Below are positions 45,401-57,519 of a stretch of 64,000 nt of DNA, one piece after another (within the stretch, counting starts at the first letter, position 1; each line of letters opens with the position of its first letter). Origin of the DNA: Volvox africanus (lineage: Eukaryota > Chlorophyta > Chlorophyceae > Chlamydomonadales > Volvocaceae); NCBI GenBank assembly GCA_030268105.1, contig BSDZ01000022.1, forward strand, positions 2,149,001-2,213,000. The letters run 5' to 3'. The notes under the pieces were generated by a model. That model saw only the letters and a list, made by a program, of their open reading frames with translations, ran no database searches and was not told where the DNA came from. A program made the translations under genes and the position numbers.

Positions 45401-48400
45401 GAAAGTCGGAATGCGACAATCGTTATGATTAACAGTCATTGGAAATTAGTGAAGGTAGTAATTGAAACATTCAGATAGTAATGGGAACATTCAGAAACGA
45501 GTATTGATTTGGAAGGTAACAATTATATATGTTCGAAAAGTGTTATCGTTGTTTGAAATAGTGAAGGGTTAAGAATCGAACGGTGGTGTGTAATTGAAAT
45601 TTAGGTTTCCAAATTAAGTAAATCTGGAAACTAAGTATTAGGGAAGTAAAATACGAAAAATTAGTCGAATGCGTACCAATTAGGACATCGGAAATTAGGA
45701 ACATTGAAAATAAAACAGCGCGCACAGCTATCTGCCCGACGTCCGCGCCCACCAGAACCAGGCAGCACAGCGACTTTCGGGCGACTTTCTTTTCGCCGTT
45801 CTTTGTTCTTCAGGCAGTTCTGGGAGCCATGTAATGAATGTAAAATGGAAATGATGATTTTTTATCGAGGAAGCTTCAAGCATAATGTGTTTTCAATATG
45901 TTTTTAATCGCCATCGAAGCTACCCGGCCGCGCAGCAGCACGTATCGTAGGCATGCATGCAGCGCGAAGTTTGATTTCCAATAGCGTCCTGTAAGCCTGC
46001 TAAACCAACCAACAAGTCTAACGAAGGAAGGGAATCGCGTCTTTTTTAGTAGTGTTGACAAGGAATAGAAGGGGTAATGCACGTATCTGCTATTGTTGGA
46101 TGTTGGGTTATGCTCTATTTATTTGGTTTTTGGGCTCCATCGATGAGCTGGCATCCAAATACCCAATTTGTCTCAGATATCAAAGGCAGGTATGCAGGGA
46201 TATTGATAGCTGGCCTCAAGATTTTTTAGCTATATATGTACTCATAATTGTTAGCTGACACCAAGTTCCTTTCGAGATCACCGGCACTTTGATTCGAGCT
46301 GGCCCGGAGGATTTGTGGTCCCAGGTTACTCCCAAACCCAAAGATCAAAAAAAGAAGAAAGAGCCGCGAGCCTGGAAGTACCGTCGCATTGGAAGGCGGA
46401 AAACTGTATGGGAAAGGGAAAACTATGTAAGAAACTGGTCGCACGGCCCATGTCCGCCCAAAGCCGTACACTTCATACGGCCAGCCTAGCGGGTTAATGA
46501 CCAGGCTCGAAGGGGCTGTTGCAAGTGGATCTTCCCCACCCCGGTTCGAACCCTCGTCAATCCCACCCCATTCTCCACCCCCTAGGTGTCGTTTAATCGT
46601 CTCTCTCTCTCTCTGCTCTTTCAAAGCATCGCCCTGCGCGGCCCCTTCCGTACAAGAATATGCATCAGGACACATCGCGCAACCGACCATCTACAACCAC
46701 TGCCAATCCTTGTCACAATCTCATGTGCCGTACAAACCTGGTTTGGGGTGCGGAGGGGAAATTCACATCGCCACAAACACAACCACCAACACGAACATCC
46801 CTCTGCTCGTCACACACACACCCTACTTCCTGCTGCGTCATGTCGTGCAGGCGGGGGATGCATTATTTCTTCCGGAAGGCTGGTGGCACCAGGCGAGTAG
46901 CCTTGGATAGAAGTGGCGCCGGCTGCCCGGGAAGGTTTTAGGAGTTTTGGTTAGCTAGTTGGGAGTTGGGGGCCTCGTACATTGGCATTAACGTTATCGG
47001 ATCGAAATTTGGAGTTGGCCCATCCGGAGTTCTGTCTGTGCGGAGCGCCACCAGTAGTTGATGGCGATGGTGGTTTTGGGGCCGCTGTCGACCTGGAACC
47101 GTAACGGTGGGCGGTGGTTTCCAAAGTGGTTTCGGGGCCGCTATAACGGTCGGAGGTGATTTTGACCTGCGAGCTTAATGTGCAGCACCACCAAGGGCAG
47201 GGTAGGTTACGTCATATGCTGTACGGCGGCTCTTTAATCCTTAATCCATCTTCCAACTGCTAACTCCTCCGAAACCACTTTGGAAACCACCTCCCACCGT
47301 TACGGTTCCAGGTCGACAGCGGCCCCGAAACCACCATCGCCATCAACTACTGGTGGCGCTCCGCACAGACAGAACTTCTCACGGCTGCGGTGACGCCGCC
47401 GCCACCACCAGCACTCCTGCTGCCGCCGCAGTACGACAATCTGGCAGCAGAGGCAGGGGTAGAGATACCGGCGGCTGAGGCTGTGACTCCGGGGACTCGA
47501 GATACACCTCGTACCTTGAAGGCGGCAGTCGTACTGAATGATGCGTCTATGGCGGCTTCATCGTCTCCATCATCAAATCCCGGACCCGGGCTCCGAAACC
47601 TCTTCACCCTACGACAGCTCACCCGGGCCGCGATTGAGGATATTGTGGAGAGTTTGCTGGGGACCATGGCGCCACCGCCGCCTTCTCCACATGCCGCCGT
47701 TGCGCCGTCAGGCGGCACGTCCGGCGCCGCCGCGATCCATGTACTGCATCCAAATGCTGTTCAGGTCCTCTCTGACGCCATACAAGCCGGATCAACGGTG
47801 TCGGCGGCGTCGGCGGCAGGTCGGGCTCCGAGACCACTGGCCCCGTACGTCGTGGGATTGCTACTGTTGCTGCGTCCGGGAGAGGCGGCGTCACTGGGCC
47901 TTACCGGCTGCCCTGTCGCCGCAGCCCTGGCTGCCTTGACCCCACGCCAAGTGGCAGCAGCGCTGTACGAAATGTGCCGTAGAACTCCAGCTCTTGTTTC
48001 GGAGTTACTGACGCGGTGCTGCCGAGTGCCGGCAGTGGCATGTCTTTTGACACGCGCTTTCGACCAGGCTGGTACGGCGGCTGTGTATGCAGCAGGTGGT
48101 GCCGCTCCGCCAGATGGACCCGTGGGTTCGTCGGCAGCAGCCAGTGAAGGCGCGGGGGCTGGCCTCCAAGACGCCTCTGGTCATGACGCCTCGGGTCATG
48201 ATGTGGATGAACATATCGCACATGAGCAAATGTGTAAGCGGCGGCGGCGAAATGGGGACCAAGGAAGTGGGGTATGTACGGCGTTCTTTGAGACTCTTCC
48301 TCCTGAACTCAACAAGGATTACGGTACTGGCAATGCCGGCTGCGGCGGCGGTGGTGGCGGCGACGGCTGCGGCGTAGGTAACAGCGGCAAAGCTGGCGGC

Positions 48401-48616
48401 GGCGGTGCGGAAGATGCAGCAGCAAGAGCATTATCAGACGACCGTGAGTGTGGCGACGGCGGCGACCGCAGTGGCAGCGGCCATGACGGCGGCACTCTGG
48501 CCAGCGACTTCTTCGACCAATTGTACGGCACTGTGGACGATCCGGACGTGGTGGGTTCGGAACTTGGGGTTTTACCATATTTGGATATGTTGGTGATTGT
48601 AGGGCTGAAGCTATAA
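42490..48616 (+). CDS. JmjC/cupin-type Fe(II) 2-oxoglutarate dioxygenase
   Basis: Predicted hydroxylase or demethylase of the cupin_8/JMJD type. Exons: about 42490-42747 (GEPLLFPGLLLGWPAVASWK), 42903-43341 (FHGDISRHQPALLGFG, then an insert, then DQLHVYLAQQPLTG), 43602-43689 (INLWMCGG), 43952-44076 (SVRSSLHYDLHHNLLVLVSG, the iron-binding HxD at 43971-43979), 44851-44957 (ASNHSQVPFADPQPAARHP), 46851-46892 (AGDALFLPEGWWHQ, second iron His at 46887-46889) and 47312-48616 (TTIAINYWW and a long C-terminal extension, TAA). Phases agree at every join (0, 1, 2, 1, 0, 0). Two introns use GC donors (42748 and 46893). An in-frame ATG at 42535 could be the start, or a first exon lies upstream (ATG 42323). 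The ~400-residue C-terminal part is Gly/Ala-rich and unrecognised. Substrate cannot be told from sequence. Confidence 0.88.
43435..43560. repeat. CACATA/CACATG microsatellite
   Basis: Simple-repeat tract in the JmjC intron 43342-43601. Confidence 0.8.
46489..46556 (+). other. Possible SINE remnant with pol III B-box
   Basis: CCCGGTTCGAACCCTCG (about 46541-46557) contains a perfect B-box GGTTCGAACC. A TAGCGGGTTAATGACC about 50 bp upstream is only loosely A-box-like. It lies in the 1.9-kb JmjC intron 44958-46850, which otherwise holds no recognised feature. No tRNA cloverleaf fits. Confidence 0.3.
47028..47376. repeat. Inverted duplication of the JmjC last-exon acceptor
   Basis: Arms 47028-47135 and 47269-47376 are reverse complements over 108 bp with about two mismatches, separated by 133 bp. 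The right arm spans 42 bp of intron, the AG acceptor (47310-47311) and the first 65 bp of the last exon. The left arm is an antisense copy of that inside the intron. Confidence 0.93.
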
Positions 48617-49014
48617 GCGAACAATTTCCGTTGTTTCAAGGGTTGGGTTTCCTAACCGCTTCAACCGCTTTAACCACATCAATCCGCAGGTTTTTCGGTT
48701 GCTGTTAGAAGGTCGGAGCGCCCTCACCTCCACAGCCAGAAGAATATTGATTGATTCAGTTCTGGGCTGAACTTTGGTTATTGGTGACTGACCCATGGGC
48801 CGCAGAAATCACTTCGTGCAGCCACCGGGTGTGATGTGATGTGGTGTAGTATGGTGTGGAGGAGGGGGAAAACACAACAGACCCCGACCCCTGGGTCAAA
48901 GGAAGAAGTTCACTGCCAGCGGACAGATACAAAGTCAGTTTGCGATCGTTGGTTGAGCTGGCACCATGCAACATGTCGAAATGGTGCACATAGACGGGTG
49001 TGACATCCCAGCCC
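48617..49014. other. 3' flank of the JmjC gene
   Basis: Contains inverted GGTTTCCTAACCGCTTCAAC-type sequence just after the stop and a CTGACCCATGGGCC word. No gene seen and no clear TGTAA close to the stop. Confidence 0.5.
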
Positions 49015-49405
49015 CCGTATGTGTGTGTGTGATAGGGGGGGTTTGCTTCACCCATGGCCACTACCTGGCAGCAGTCCCTACCTTCCCCCCGGTGTATTTC
49101 GGGGCACCCTCATCCGTTCACCCCTAAGGAATGTTGACTGCTCCGAAATCAGTGATTATTCCGGTAGGTAGGTAGTTCAGCACCTAGCGCCAGCATCCAG
49201 TGGAATCTATCGGATCAGCGTCAGCCTCCTCAACTCCACTCCTGGTCGGCTCGCCAGCCACTATAACCGGGATCATCACCGCCTACCAACATCCGGGGCA
49301 AAGCCACCCTTACCATGGGAAGATTTGAATTCCGCTATCAAGCTGAATCGATCCTGAAACTTGCAGGGATCTAGTGTCGTGCCGAAACGATTGTGTCCCG
49401 GTACC
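49015..49405 (+). repeat. Dispersed ~380-bp repeat, copy 2
   Basis: Begins GTGTGTGTGATAGGGGGG. Carries CTTCACCCATGGCCACTACC, CACCCTCATCCGTTCACCCC, GGAATGTTGACTGCTCCGAA and the tail GATCCTGAAACTTGCAGGGA...CGATTGTGTCCCGG. Confidence 0.8.
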
Positions 49406-49409
49406 GAAT

Positions 49410-52400
49410 TTGGGATTATGATTAGATTCCATTTGGGGTGTATCCTAGACAGATAGACACAGAAACAGACAGACAGACACATCGAGAAGATGTGTGTGCA
49501 TTTGTAAAATGAAATTCACGCCGGCGGTGGCTGTGCTTTCCTTCCGAGCCCTCCTCTTCTTTAGCAAGAGTGCTCTTGGAAATCTGTACGGAATCATCTT
49601 TTGCGCCTTATGTATCTGTCGTGGAGGGGCACCGAGCGGGGGAAGGAGAAACCATGGGAGCTGTCCTACTGGTAATAAGAAGGTGAAGCGACGCGACATG
49701 CCCAACACAAAGGGGGGGACGCGACTTGCACAAGGCCGGGACTTACGAAAAGGCACGACACAGAGAGTGATTCAAAATACGAAGGGAGTTGAAAGAATAT
49801 GAAGGGTCGCATTAACAGACACAGACAAGATTCGAGTCAACTGAGTTGTTGGGCGGTGAGATGCGGGACTTCGTACTAGATGGCAGAACATAGCAATGAG
49901 GACTAGTGACCCGTATGCGGGTAGCTTCAAGATAACTGTGAATTTAATGATGAGTTCGTGATATGTGGAGCGAACCAAGCATAAAACTTCTGTTCAGGGC
50001 CACCGGAGACACGTGTGTGCACGTGGTTCGGAGGAATTCGCCAGGCGACAGCAACTTGACAGCAATGAAAGTGTCGGATAAAATGACGACATCCTTCGTG
50101 TAAACACAAGAAGGACACATTATTGTTGTCGTATATGTTAAGGCTTAAATATGTGTACAAACGATTCATTGACTTGATCGACATTGGCGTATTATAAAAA
50201 TTAGCGAGCGAGACCATCTTAGGTCGTCGTACATGCTCCACCGCTGGAGTGGAAGAATCACGAACTCAATGAGCGGATTTCGCAATGCACCGACAGGCTC
50301 AAAGATTCCGTTCCTGTCATGTGGTACCTCTGGGCGTAACGGGCGCAACGTAAAGACAGCACGTTAAGATTCAGGAAAGACGTAAAAGCATCCCCGAAGC
50401 TTTCGGTTGTACAAGGCTGTCCAGGATCCACTCATTGAGTGCATAACGACCCCACTCCAGATGTAGACTTAGGTTGGAGCCAGAGCTGGCGAGACTGGCA
50501 GAGAGACCGTTGGTGCACGCGTATAGAAGAGCTTTCTAATGACCAAAAACGATCACGATGCTGTTTTGGTTTATTTGAGAAGTATTGTTGCCTAAAGTGA
50601 GGTGGAAAAATGGTACCCGATCCTGACCGGGCGAGTACCGAATTGGCTTCCGACGTTAAGATGCTTCTCCTAATTGCGAAGCAACTGAGGTTTGCGTTTT
50701 GCAGGTTATCGCTGGATTAAAACGTCTTTGGTAACTGCAGGAATTGTAATAAGCTTGTAGGGCTCATCGCGATGCGCTAGACTGGTGTTACTTACAAGAG
50801 GCATACTACGGCAGATGCAGTGATGGATATGCTTATCAGATACCTCAGGAAATCAGGAATTAATGCTTGCGGTTAATTAATGTACTGCAACGGTGAAAGC
50901 TTGATTGCTCTTCATGCTTCGTCGATTGCAGGCTTTCAGCTTGGTATTATGATAACTTGTGAAGGAGGCCTTATATACAAACTATGAAACAATCGGATTG
51001 TGTTTTATAAACGTATGCACAAAGCGAAGCATTTCAGCCTGATGCCGTGTCCACACGGGCCATAGGCTGTAATGTAGATTACGGGAGCCACATGTCGATC
51101 GCATGCTGGTAGACCCGCAGGTTACTCACTTCCTTGTGCGGAGGGCACCACATATATATTGCGGCATCTCACATCTGGAAGCAAGGGGGGAGGTACGTGA
51201 CCGGCATCTAGCTTGCAGCGGCATCTAGATACTGCCCAAACCGCATCTAGACATCATAGACCCTCCCCTTACCTATGCGGTTCCAATTATACCTAAATTT
51301 CTTAGATTACCGTATCTGAGGCCCGTTGATACCCTCCTCCCTGTGCAGGGAGTGAGGTAGAATAGGCTGGGATTCTGAGAGAAATTAAGCTTTGCTTTGT
51401 TGTTAATGAAAGATTCCAGTCGATTCCAATTGGAACTGGCGTCCTGATGCATGAGGCCTGACGGCCTACCTGCGCACGTGTTGCACCTGCAAGCTCTCAA
51501 TCATGTTCATCATTCGTGAGGTTCAATAACGTTTAAGATTAGAAAATGGAAACCAAATGTCAAATAAGACCGGTTTATGGCACCTGTGTGCTGATATGTC
51601 TCAACGATATCGCAATCAAAGTAACACTCGAGGGAACTGCGGGAACACTTAGAGCCAGCAGGGACAATCAATCTGTAGAGAACCACAACATCATAGGTTA
51701 ACAGGTAGTCTCCATTATAGAAACTGCATCTTCAGTATATCGTTATCACGGATTCCTTTTTGGGTTCACTTCCCGTACTACCTCGAGAGCTCCCTAGCCA
51801 GTCGGTCACCAAACGCGGGAATAGTCATATCACTGCTAGTTCCCTAAAATGCACTAATATTTGTGTATATTAATAGCTTGCAAGACGATTTGTCACCTTG
51901 GGTGGTTACAATTTTAATGGAAACTGGTGGCTTTCCAGTGCTTGCTCGGCGTCATTCGGGTGTGCGTTAGGCCCGGGCGCGTGCATCTTTCACAGAGGAG
52001 AATATTTGTCATCTAATCAGTCTAAGGCATCGATTCAGATCATATTCAGATCAGACCCCTAACCCTCTTAACTCTGTAGAGCCATACGAGCCGCTGAACT
52101 GAAAGTTACAGAAGAGATGTACAATTGCCAAAATGTTTGTGCGTCATGGGATGCCACCTTTCCCACTGATATAGGCGGGAAAAACTCTTCAGAAAATGCA
52201 AATCCTAAGACCCTCACAGGCTGATGATATTTCGACGTGGATACTTGTGATTGCAAGGGCGATTGGGGTCTACACTGCTTGAAAGTTGCCGCAAGGTACC
52301 ACTTGAATAAATAACTTTTCGCCATAAGGAAATCCCAAAACGTCGACAACGTATATTCTCGCCTACGCTTGCATCTTCATTTTTTTCAGGAAGAACTCAG

Positions 52401-53540
52401 CGCCAGGAATTTCAAATATCTTGCTCGAATATCATGTGGCGAACTTGCAAAATCGAAGGCACGACACTGCAAGTAAGCAAGAACATATAATGGTAGATTG
52501 GGCGCACTTCCCGCCAAAAGTTGGTTGAAAACATATACGAGGGCAAATGGCGCCAACCAGCCCGTACTTTTCTGTTCGTACACGTTTCAGAGGAATGAAA
52601 CTTACAATCTCATACGTCATTGTTAATAGCTTCTCTCTTTCTGAAGGTGTTTAGCCTTGCGGTGAGCGGTTGTGACACGCCTATCCGACTCCAACGCCTT
52701 ACGGACCGCGCGTTTCGCCGTTTTCAATTGAATCTAAGCGCTTGGCAACAGCATTCTATTAGCTAGAGTCCGAAGTTTCGTATTGCGCCGAGATCTCTGA
52801 CACCACTGACACGACTGATTTTCCGACACGGGCTAACGGTGTGCACCGCATCAGCCGGCTCAGATTAATAATGATCAAGTTATTCCACCCTACTTTCCAA
52901 ACCCAAGGATTGATGGCATGGTAAGAAAATTTAAACCCATCATTCCAGGAAATATACTTTGTACGTTTGGCTTTGGTAGCGCAGAAGGATTTGCCTCTTT
53001 TTCGCATCGCCATCGTGTACTTCTTAGTGAATTTTGTAATGCACGCTTTCAATATGGCTAGTCTGAGAGATTTGTATGATCTCGCGCGACCTCCTATCTC
53101 AGCTCGCTTACTCTGACAGGGATGGAAAAGCAACGAACCTAACAAAAGGATCTTTACTGATCTTTACGATTCATTTGCTAAAAGTGTTATGGCAAATGAA
53201 TTACAATTTTCCGGTCGGCGATATACTAATGCACTGCCAGGCGGTCCGGCTTCTCCCCTCTCCTTCTGGCTGCCTTACCGCTGGCTTGTTCAGGGCACGT
53301 TCCGTCGATTTTTTCCCTTTCACTGAGCCTCCCCAATTCACACACACAAAAACATGTGCACACATGCGCGAGCGAGCGCACTCAGGCATGCAGAACCACA
53401 CAAACGGGCGCGCCCGCGTGCGTGCGCTCGTTTGCGTTTATTTTTGCGTCCGTGTTTCATGCGCCCGTTCCGGCGTCGCGCACGCCCTTTACTGTCCCTC
53501 AGGTAATGAACACAGCCTTCCCATCGGTGCTGCGCGCAGG
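49410..53540. other. About 4 kb with no recognised gene
   Basis: No frame longer than about 130 codons with family resemblance, no obvious repeats and near-average composition. Short frames at 49494-49802 (+) and 49445-49756 (-) overlap each other and are not convincing. Unrecognised short exons, for example a signal-peptide exon of the next gene, could be present. Confidence 0.5.
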
Positions 53541-53559
53541 TTCCTTATTACATCTCTAG

Positions 53560-55918
53560 ACTTGATGGTGGCGGCTGCCCCCCTGCCCCAGGTCACGATG
53601 ACCGGCGGCTATGGGGTTAACAACACAACGGCATCCTGCAAGACGTGTCTCGTTTACGGCTTCGCGACCTCACCTCCCGCCCTTGTCTATCCCCGGAACA
53701 ACATGTTCTACTACGATAGCTGGGGGAGCAAGTGCAACACGTCGTACAGCGAAATACAACAGTACCTGAACGAGCAGTTAAAAGATCTGAACCTAATGTA
53801 TGACTTCACGTGCAGCCCCGACGAGATTAAATTCTGCTCTAGTATGCCGCCCTTAGAGATCAACAACCTGCTGTACAACACGTCCATTATCAACGGGGCC
53901 AAAGGGGCCGTAACGGATTTGTTTTGTCCCGCGGTTCGTGGCGCATACGGCTTTACAGTGCGCTCCGAAACTGACGATTGCCTGCAACCCTTCCCTCAAG
54001 ACGGCCTTGACGTGCTGTGCGACCCCGTTCCCGTTCGCTTTCCGGACCTCAAGTAAGCAATTGTGTGATGATTATTATGACAGTACATATGTAGCAGTAT
54101 AGCAGTAAACTAGCAAGTTACCGCGGTTATGTTTCTTCGTATAATTTCTGTCGTATAATCTCCTTCGTATAGATCCTTCGTATAATATCCTTCATCACAG
54201 CAGAAATTTGTTATTGTGGTTTTCCATGACGAGCGACTGCTGTCACGAAGGATAGTATGATCGAAAAGAATTTCCACGATTATTGATGTGCTCTGCGGCC
54301 AGATGCTGCACGCAATCCAGTAAAACATGGTCTGTCGGCAATGTCACCGTCTGTCGGCAATGTCTATTAGTAAGTAAATACTTGTAAGCAAAACATAAGT
54401 AAGTACTTGTAAGTAAATATTTGTAAGTAAATACTTGTAAGTAAATTCTCGTAAGTAAATACTTGAGTAGTTCACTTTAGTAACATAAATGAAACGTAAA
54501 CGTTAGAAATATATATCTACTATTATTTTGTGATATTTCTTTTCTTCTATTGAGTTATGCCATTTTGTGATCACAGGCCTCATGTCCCAATAGCTTCTTT
54601 CTGAGATAGCCTCTGCTGCTTACGCGCACGCACGCGCGCATGTACTCCCGCATTCCGCAGCTGCAACAACGCACCCGGGGCTCTACCAATCGCCATTTCC
54701 CCCGTGATGTCGAGGGTACAAGGAACGAAAAACACCACCATCTTATATTGTTTCAACATTACCTCCGCTCCCGTAAATAAAACGGTGCAGGTATGGCACA
54801 CACATGCATTATTAGTTGTTATATAATACGGCAATTTAGTCATACTTGTGCTATAAACCTAGCTATATATGTTCATACTTACCAATACCTTTCCGCGCCT
54901 TCCTGCAGGGTCCCTGTTCGGCCGGCAAGCTTACAAATGCGAGGATTTGGGCGGGTAGGTACTGACGTACTAATACGTCGATTATTGCATCCACTTCCGA
55001 TAGAACTTAGGTTTGCATATATGCGCATGTAGACATGCACTCGCGCATCGCACTCATTTATCAACGCCCGCAGGTTGATGATTAATGGAAGGTATTTTGT
55101 TATGTCTATCGTATATTAAATTAAATTAAATTATTATATTAATTATACATAATATATAATATATAATATATAATATATAATATATAATATAATATATAAT
55201 ATATAATAATAATATATAAAATAATTTTTTATTTTATTTTATTTTATTTTACCTGGCAATTAGCCGTTACCTAATGTAATGCTTAACTTGGCATATTCAT
55301 CAGCAGTACTGTCCGCCCCACGTTTAATATATATGGCGCAGACGACACCAAGCAGAATTTAGTGAAGCGGGTTCGCATAACGGAAGCAGGTGGAAGGCCT
55401 ATTTGGTCGAAGCCGAGCTGGAGTCCTGCTGGAGAAAACAGCCTGAAAAGTAGGATTTGGAGAGATCACAGCTGATCAATGTTTTAATTGCTGGTTCGCG
55501 CTCTTGCTTGCTTCCGCGCGTACGTGCGTACGTACTTACATGTACATTATATGTACGTACTTACATACACATGTAAGTTTGACTGTGCACAGCTACATCT
55601 ACATCTACAGCGTGCTGTCTGTCTATCCGCCTATCTTTCTACCTTTCTGTCGATCTTTCTAATTGTCTATCTTCTGTATGTCCGTGTGACAAAACGCCTA
55701 AGGCTGAATTGCGAATAATACAAAAATATAAATGCATACCTGTTTGCTCAACCGCCAATCCATATCTGTATTTTTTAATGATATCAGATCCATCCTGTGA
55801 AAACACATGCAGTTAAACGGAGCAGGCTGACTTATGAAGAAGCTATTGGCAGCCAGATCTGCATTGAGGTTGATGGTGGAGTTGAAAAGCTCACAGACAT
55901 TTGTCTGGGTGGCACATG
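53560..55918 (+). CDS. Pherophorin-domain-like extracellular matrix protein, partial at both ends
   Basis: Likely secreted Cys-rich glycoprotein. Exon A (about 53560-54052): Cys- and Asn-rich (GGYGVNNTTASCKTCLVYGF, several NxT/S sites), ending FPDL. Exon B (54661-54790): NCNNAPGALPIAISPV, then NTTILYCFNITSAPVNKTVQ. Exon C (54909-54954): GPCSAGKLTNARIWA. Exon D (55813-55918): KRSRLTYEEAIGSQICIEVD then LTDICLGGTW. Joins agree: phase 2, 0, 1. The order FP..C, YCFNI, C..KL...IWA, ..GSQICIEV..L.DIC follows the pherophorin (DUF3707) layout. Exon A also has an in-frame TAA right after its donor, so a truncated protein is the alternative. The upstream start and the 3' exons past 55918 were not found. 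Paralogous exons occur on the minus strand at 62935-63390. Confidence 0.6.
54370..54465 (+). repeat. (TAAGTAAATACTTG)n minisatellite
   Basis: About six imperfect 13-15 bp units in the intron between exons A and B of the pherophorin-like gene. Confidence 0.85.
55110..55250. repeat. AT-rich TATAATA / TTTTATT tract
   Basis: Simple AT satellite in the intron between exons C and D. The rest of 54966-55812 has ACGTAC runs and no coding signal. Confidence 0.9.
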
Positions 55919-56025
55919 GTGCGTATTTATTACATACGTTGATATGCAGCTAGCCAATGCACGGATTCACGGGTTATCGTCAATAGCTGTTTGGTGGCTG
56001 GTTTTTGTTAAGGGTTTTATCGTAC

Positions 56026-56128
56026 TGTTGTATTTCTGTTGTGTCGGCCTACTGTCGGCCCGATCGGAAGAGATGACCATCTGTGGTCCAATCCTTGACA
56101 CTACCCGTAGATACACCAGGATACTGCA
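56026..56128 (-). mobile_element. Solo LTR of the TRIM family with target duplication
   Basis: On the plus strand it reads TGTTGTATTTCTGTTGTGTC at one end and ACCAGGATACTGCA at the other, flanked by CGTAC at 56021-56025 and 56129-56133 (perfect 5-bp duplication). Confidence 0.85.
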
Positions 56129-56234
56129 CGTACGTCCCTTGCTGCATTAATTTCGTTCGCTCATTATTACTTCGTCAAACATGATTTACATGTGCCACTG
56201 TATCGTCACTGTCATTAAGCAGATGCGGCGACTA

Positions 56235-56485
56235 GGGCCAGGCGGACGTCATAGTTACCTGTAAAACACACATGTATGCACAACTCTGACATCCGCTGCC
56301 AACTTTTCACATATACCTGCGCTCATTTAGTGTTTCCTGATCCTCTTCCATCTCCGGCCACCCATCCCACTCATGCTCTTCCTGGCATTTACCCCTCGAT
56401 AATGGATTACCCCCGGAATGGCTCAGTTTGAGATATTATGGGGTCAATGTCGACCCATTAAGGGGGAAAGGATGACATAGGGACG
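56235..56485. mobile_element. Foldback element, rearranged copy 2
   Basis: Shares CTGTAAAACACACATGTATG, CATTTACCCCTCGATAAT, TGGGGTCAATGTCGACCCAT and the terminal GGGGGAAAGGATGACATA with the element at 13930-14262. The middle is replaced by unrelated sequence, so the hairpin is no longer complete. Confidence 0.75.
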
Positions 56486-57240
56486 GTACGCAGCAGAATA
56501 TTATTATTCATCATGATGCAGCACACACCTAACCAAACCTTTCCCTATACTGCTGCTTTCCATCCCTGCCTTCCATTTCCCCCCTGTCCACGATCTTTTC
56601 CACTACTACGTGCTCCTCCTTACCACTACCACCACTACCATCATCATCATCATCATCACCATCACCACCACCATCATTATCATAATCAGCTATGTCAGCA
56701 TCGTCAACAGGAAGAGGGATTGCTGCCCGACTTATCCAGTGTCACCTCCATGATGATGACAACTGTCAACACAATTGCTGTCAACGCTACCTTGATAATT
56801 CTGTATGCCTTCTTGAGTTTATACATGCGCGCGGCCGACATGCATTTAAAAGGAGGTGGATGCATACATGTATACCTCGCAGCGGAGAGGGTGAAATGAC
56901 GGGTGCTCTTACTTCCTTACGTACTGTGGCGGCTGGCACTCCATTTTAGTTTATACAACATATCAGATATACGCATGATACTATAGGGTAATGCCTAGTT
57001 CGAGAATAAAGGACGGTTTGATAGCTATATATACAGATATACAGATTTTTGGAATCGTGGCTCGCTCGTATGCATTGACGTAATACTACCAACATATACT
57101 GGTGCGCGCGCGTTTTCATATTAAATTTCTATTTATCAACAATAAGGGTTGAGTGTATATATGCATGTACAAGCAAATGTTGGTGAAGCGGTTGACTGTG
57201 TGTGCTTGTATATATCTTTTGTTGGCTGCTGACTTGTTCG
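56486..57240. other. No gene recognised; (CAT/CAC)n tract
   Basis: A CCATCATCATCACCA microsatellite lies at 56625-56690. Nothing else is identified. Confidence 0.5.
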
Positions 57241-57340
57241 TGTAGTATCCTGGGGTATCTACGGGTAGTGTCAAAGATTGAGCTGCCGACGGTCATCTTT
57301 CGATTGAGCCTTTGTAGGCCGACACAACAGAGATACAACA
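57241..57340 (+). mobile_element. Solo LTR of the TRIM family with target duplication
   Basis: 100 bp from TGTAGTATCCTGGGGTATCT to AGAGATACAACA, flanked by GTTCG at 57236-57240 and 57341-57345. Confidence 0.92.
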
Positions 57341-57485
57341 GTTCGCTTGCGTATATGAAGTACATCGAAAGGTAGGGTTCATATTGCGACTGCTACTGCT
57401 ACTGCTATTGCCAATGCTATCATCTATGGATTTTGCAGCTGTAATGACGTACATTCGCGCAAAAAATAAAAAAATAAATTATACA

Positions 57486-57519
<34 letters not shown>

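Noticed and set aside
46226..46690. 154-codon minus-strand frame inside the JmjC intron
   Set aside because: No family resemblance; lies in a repeat-like stretch with a B-box motif and is probably chance.
49445..49802. Overlapping ~100-codon frames on both strands
   Set aside because: Neither has motif, splice or composition support.
56513..56899. His-rich plus-strand frame as a gene
   Set aside because: The His run is a CAT/CAC microsatellite and no other support exists.
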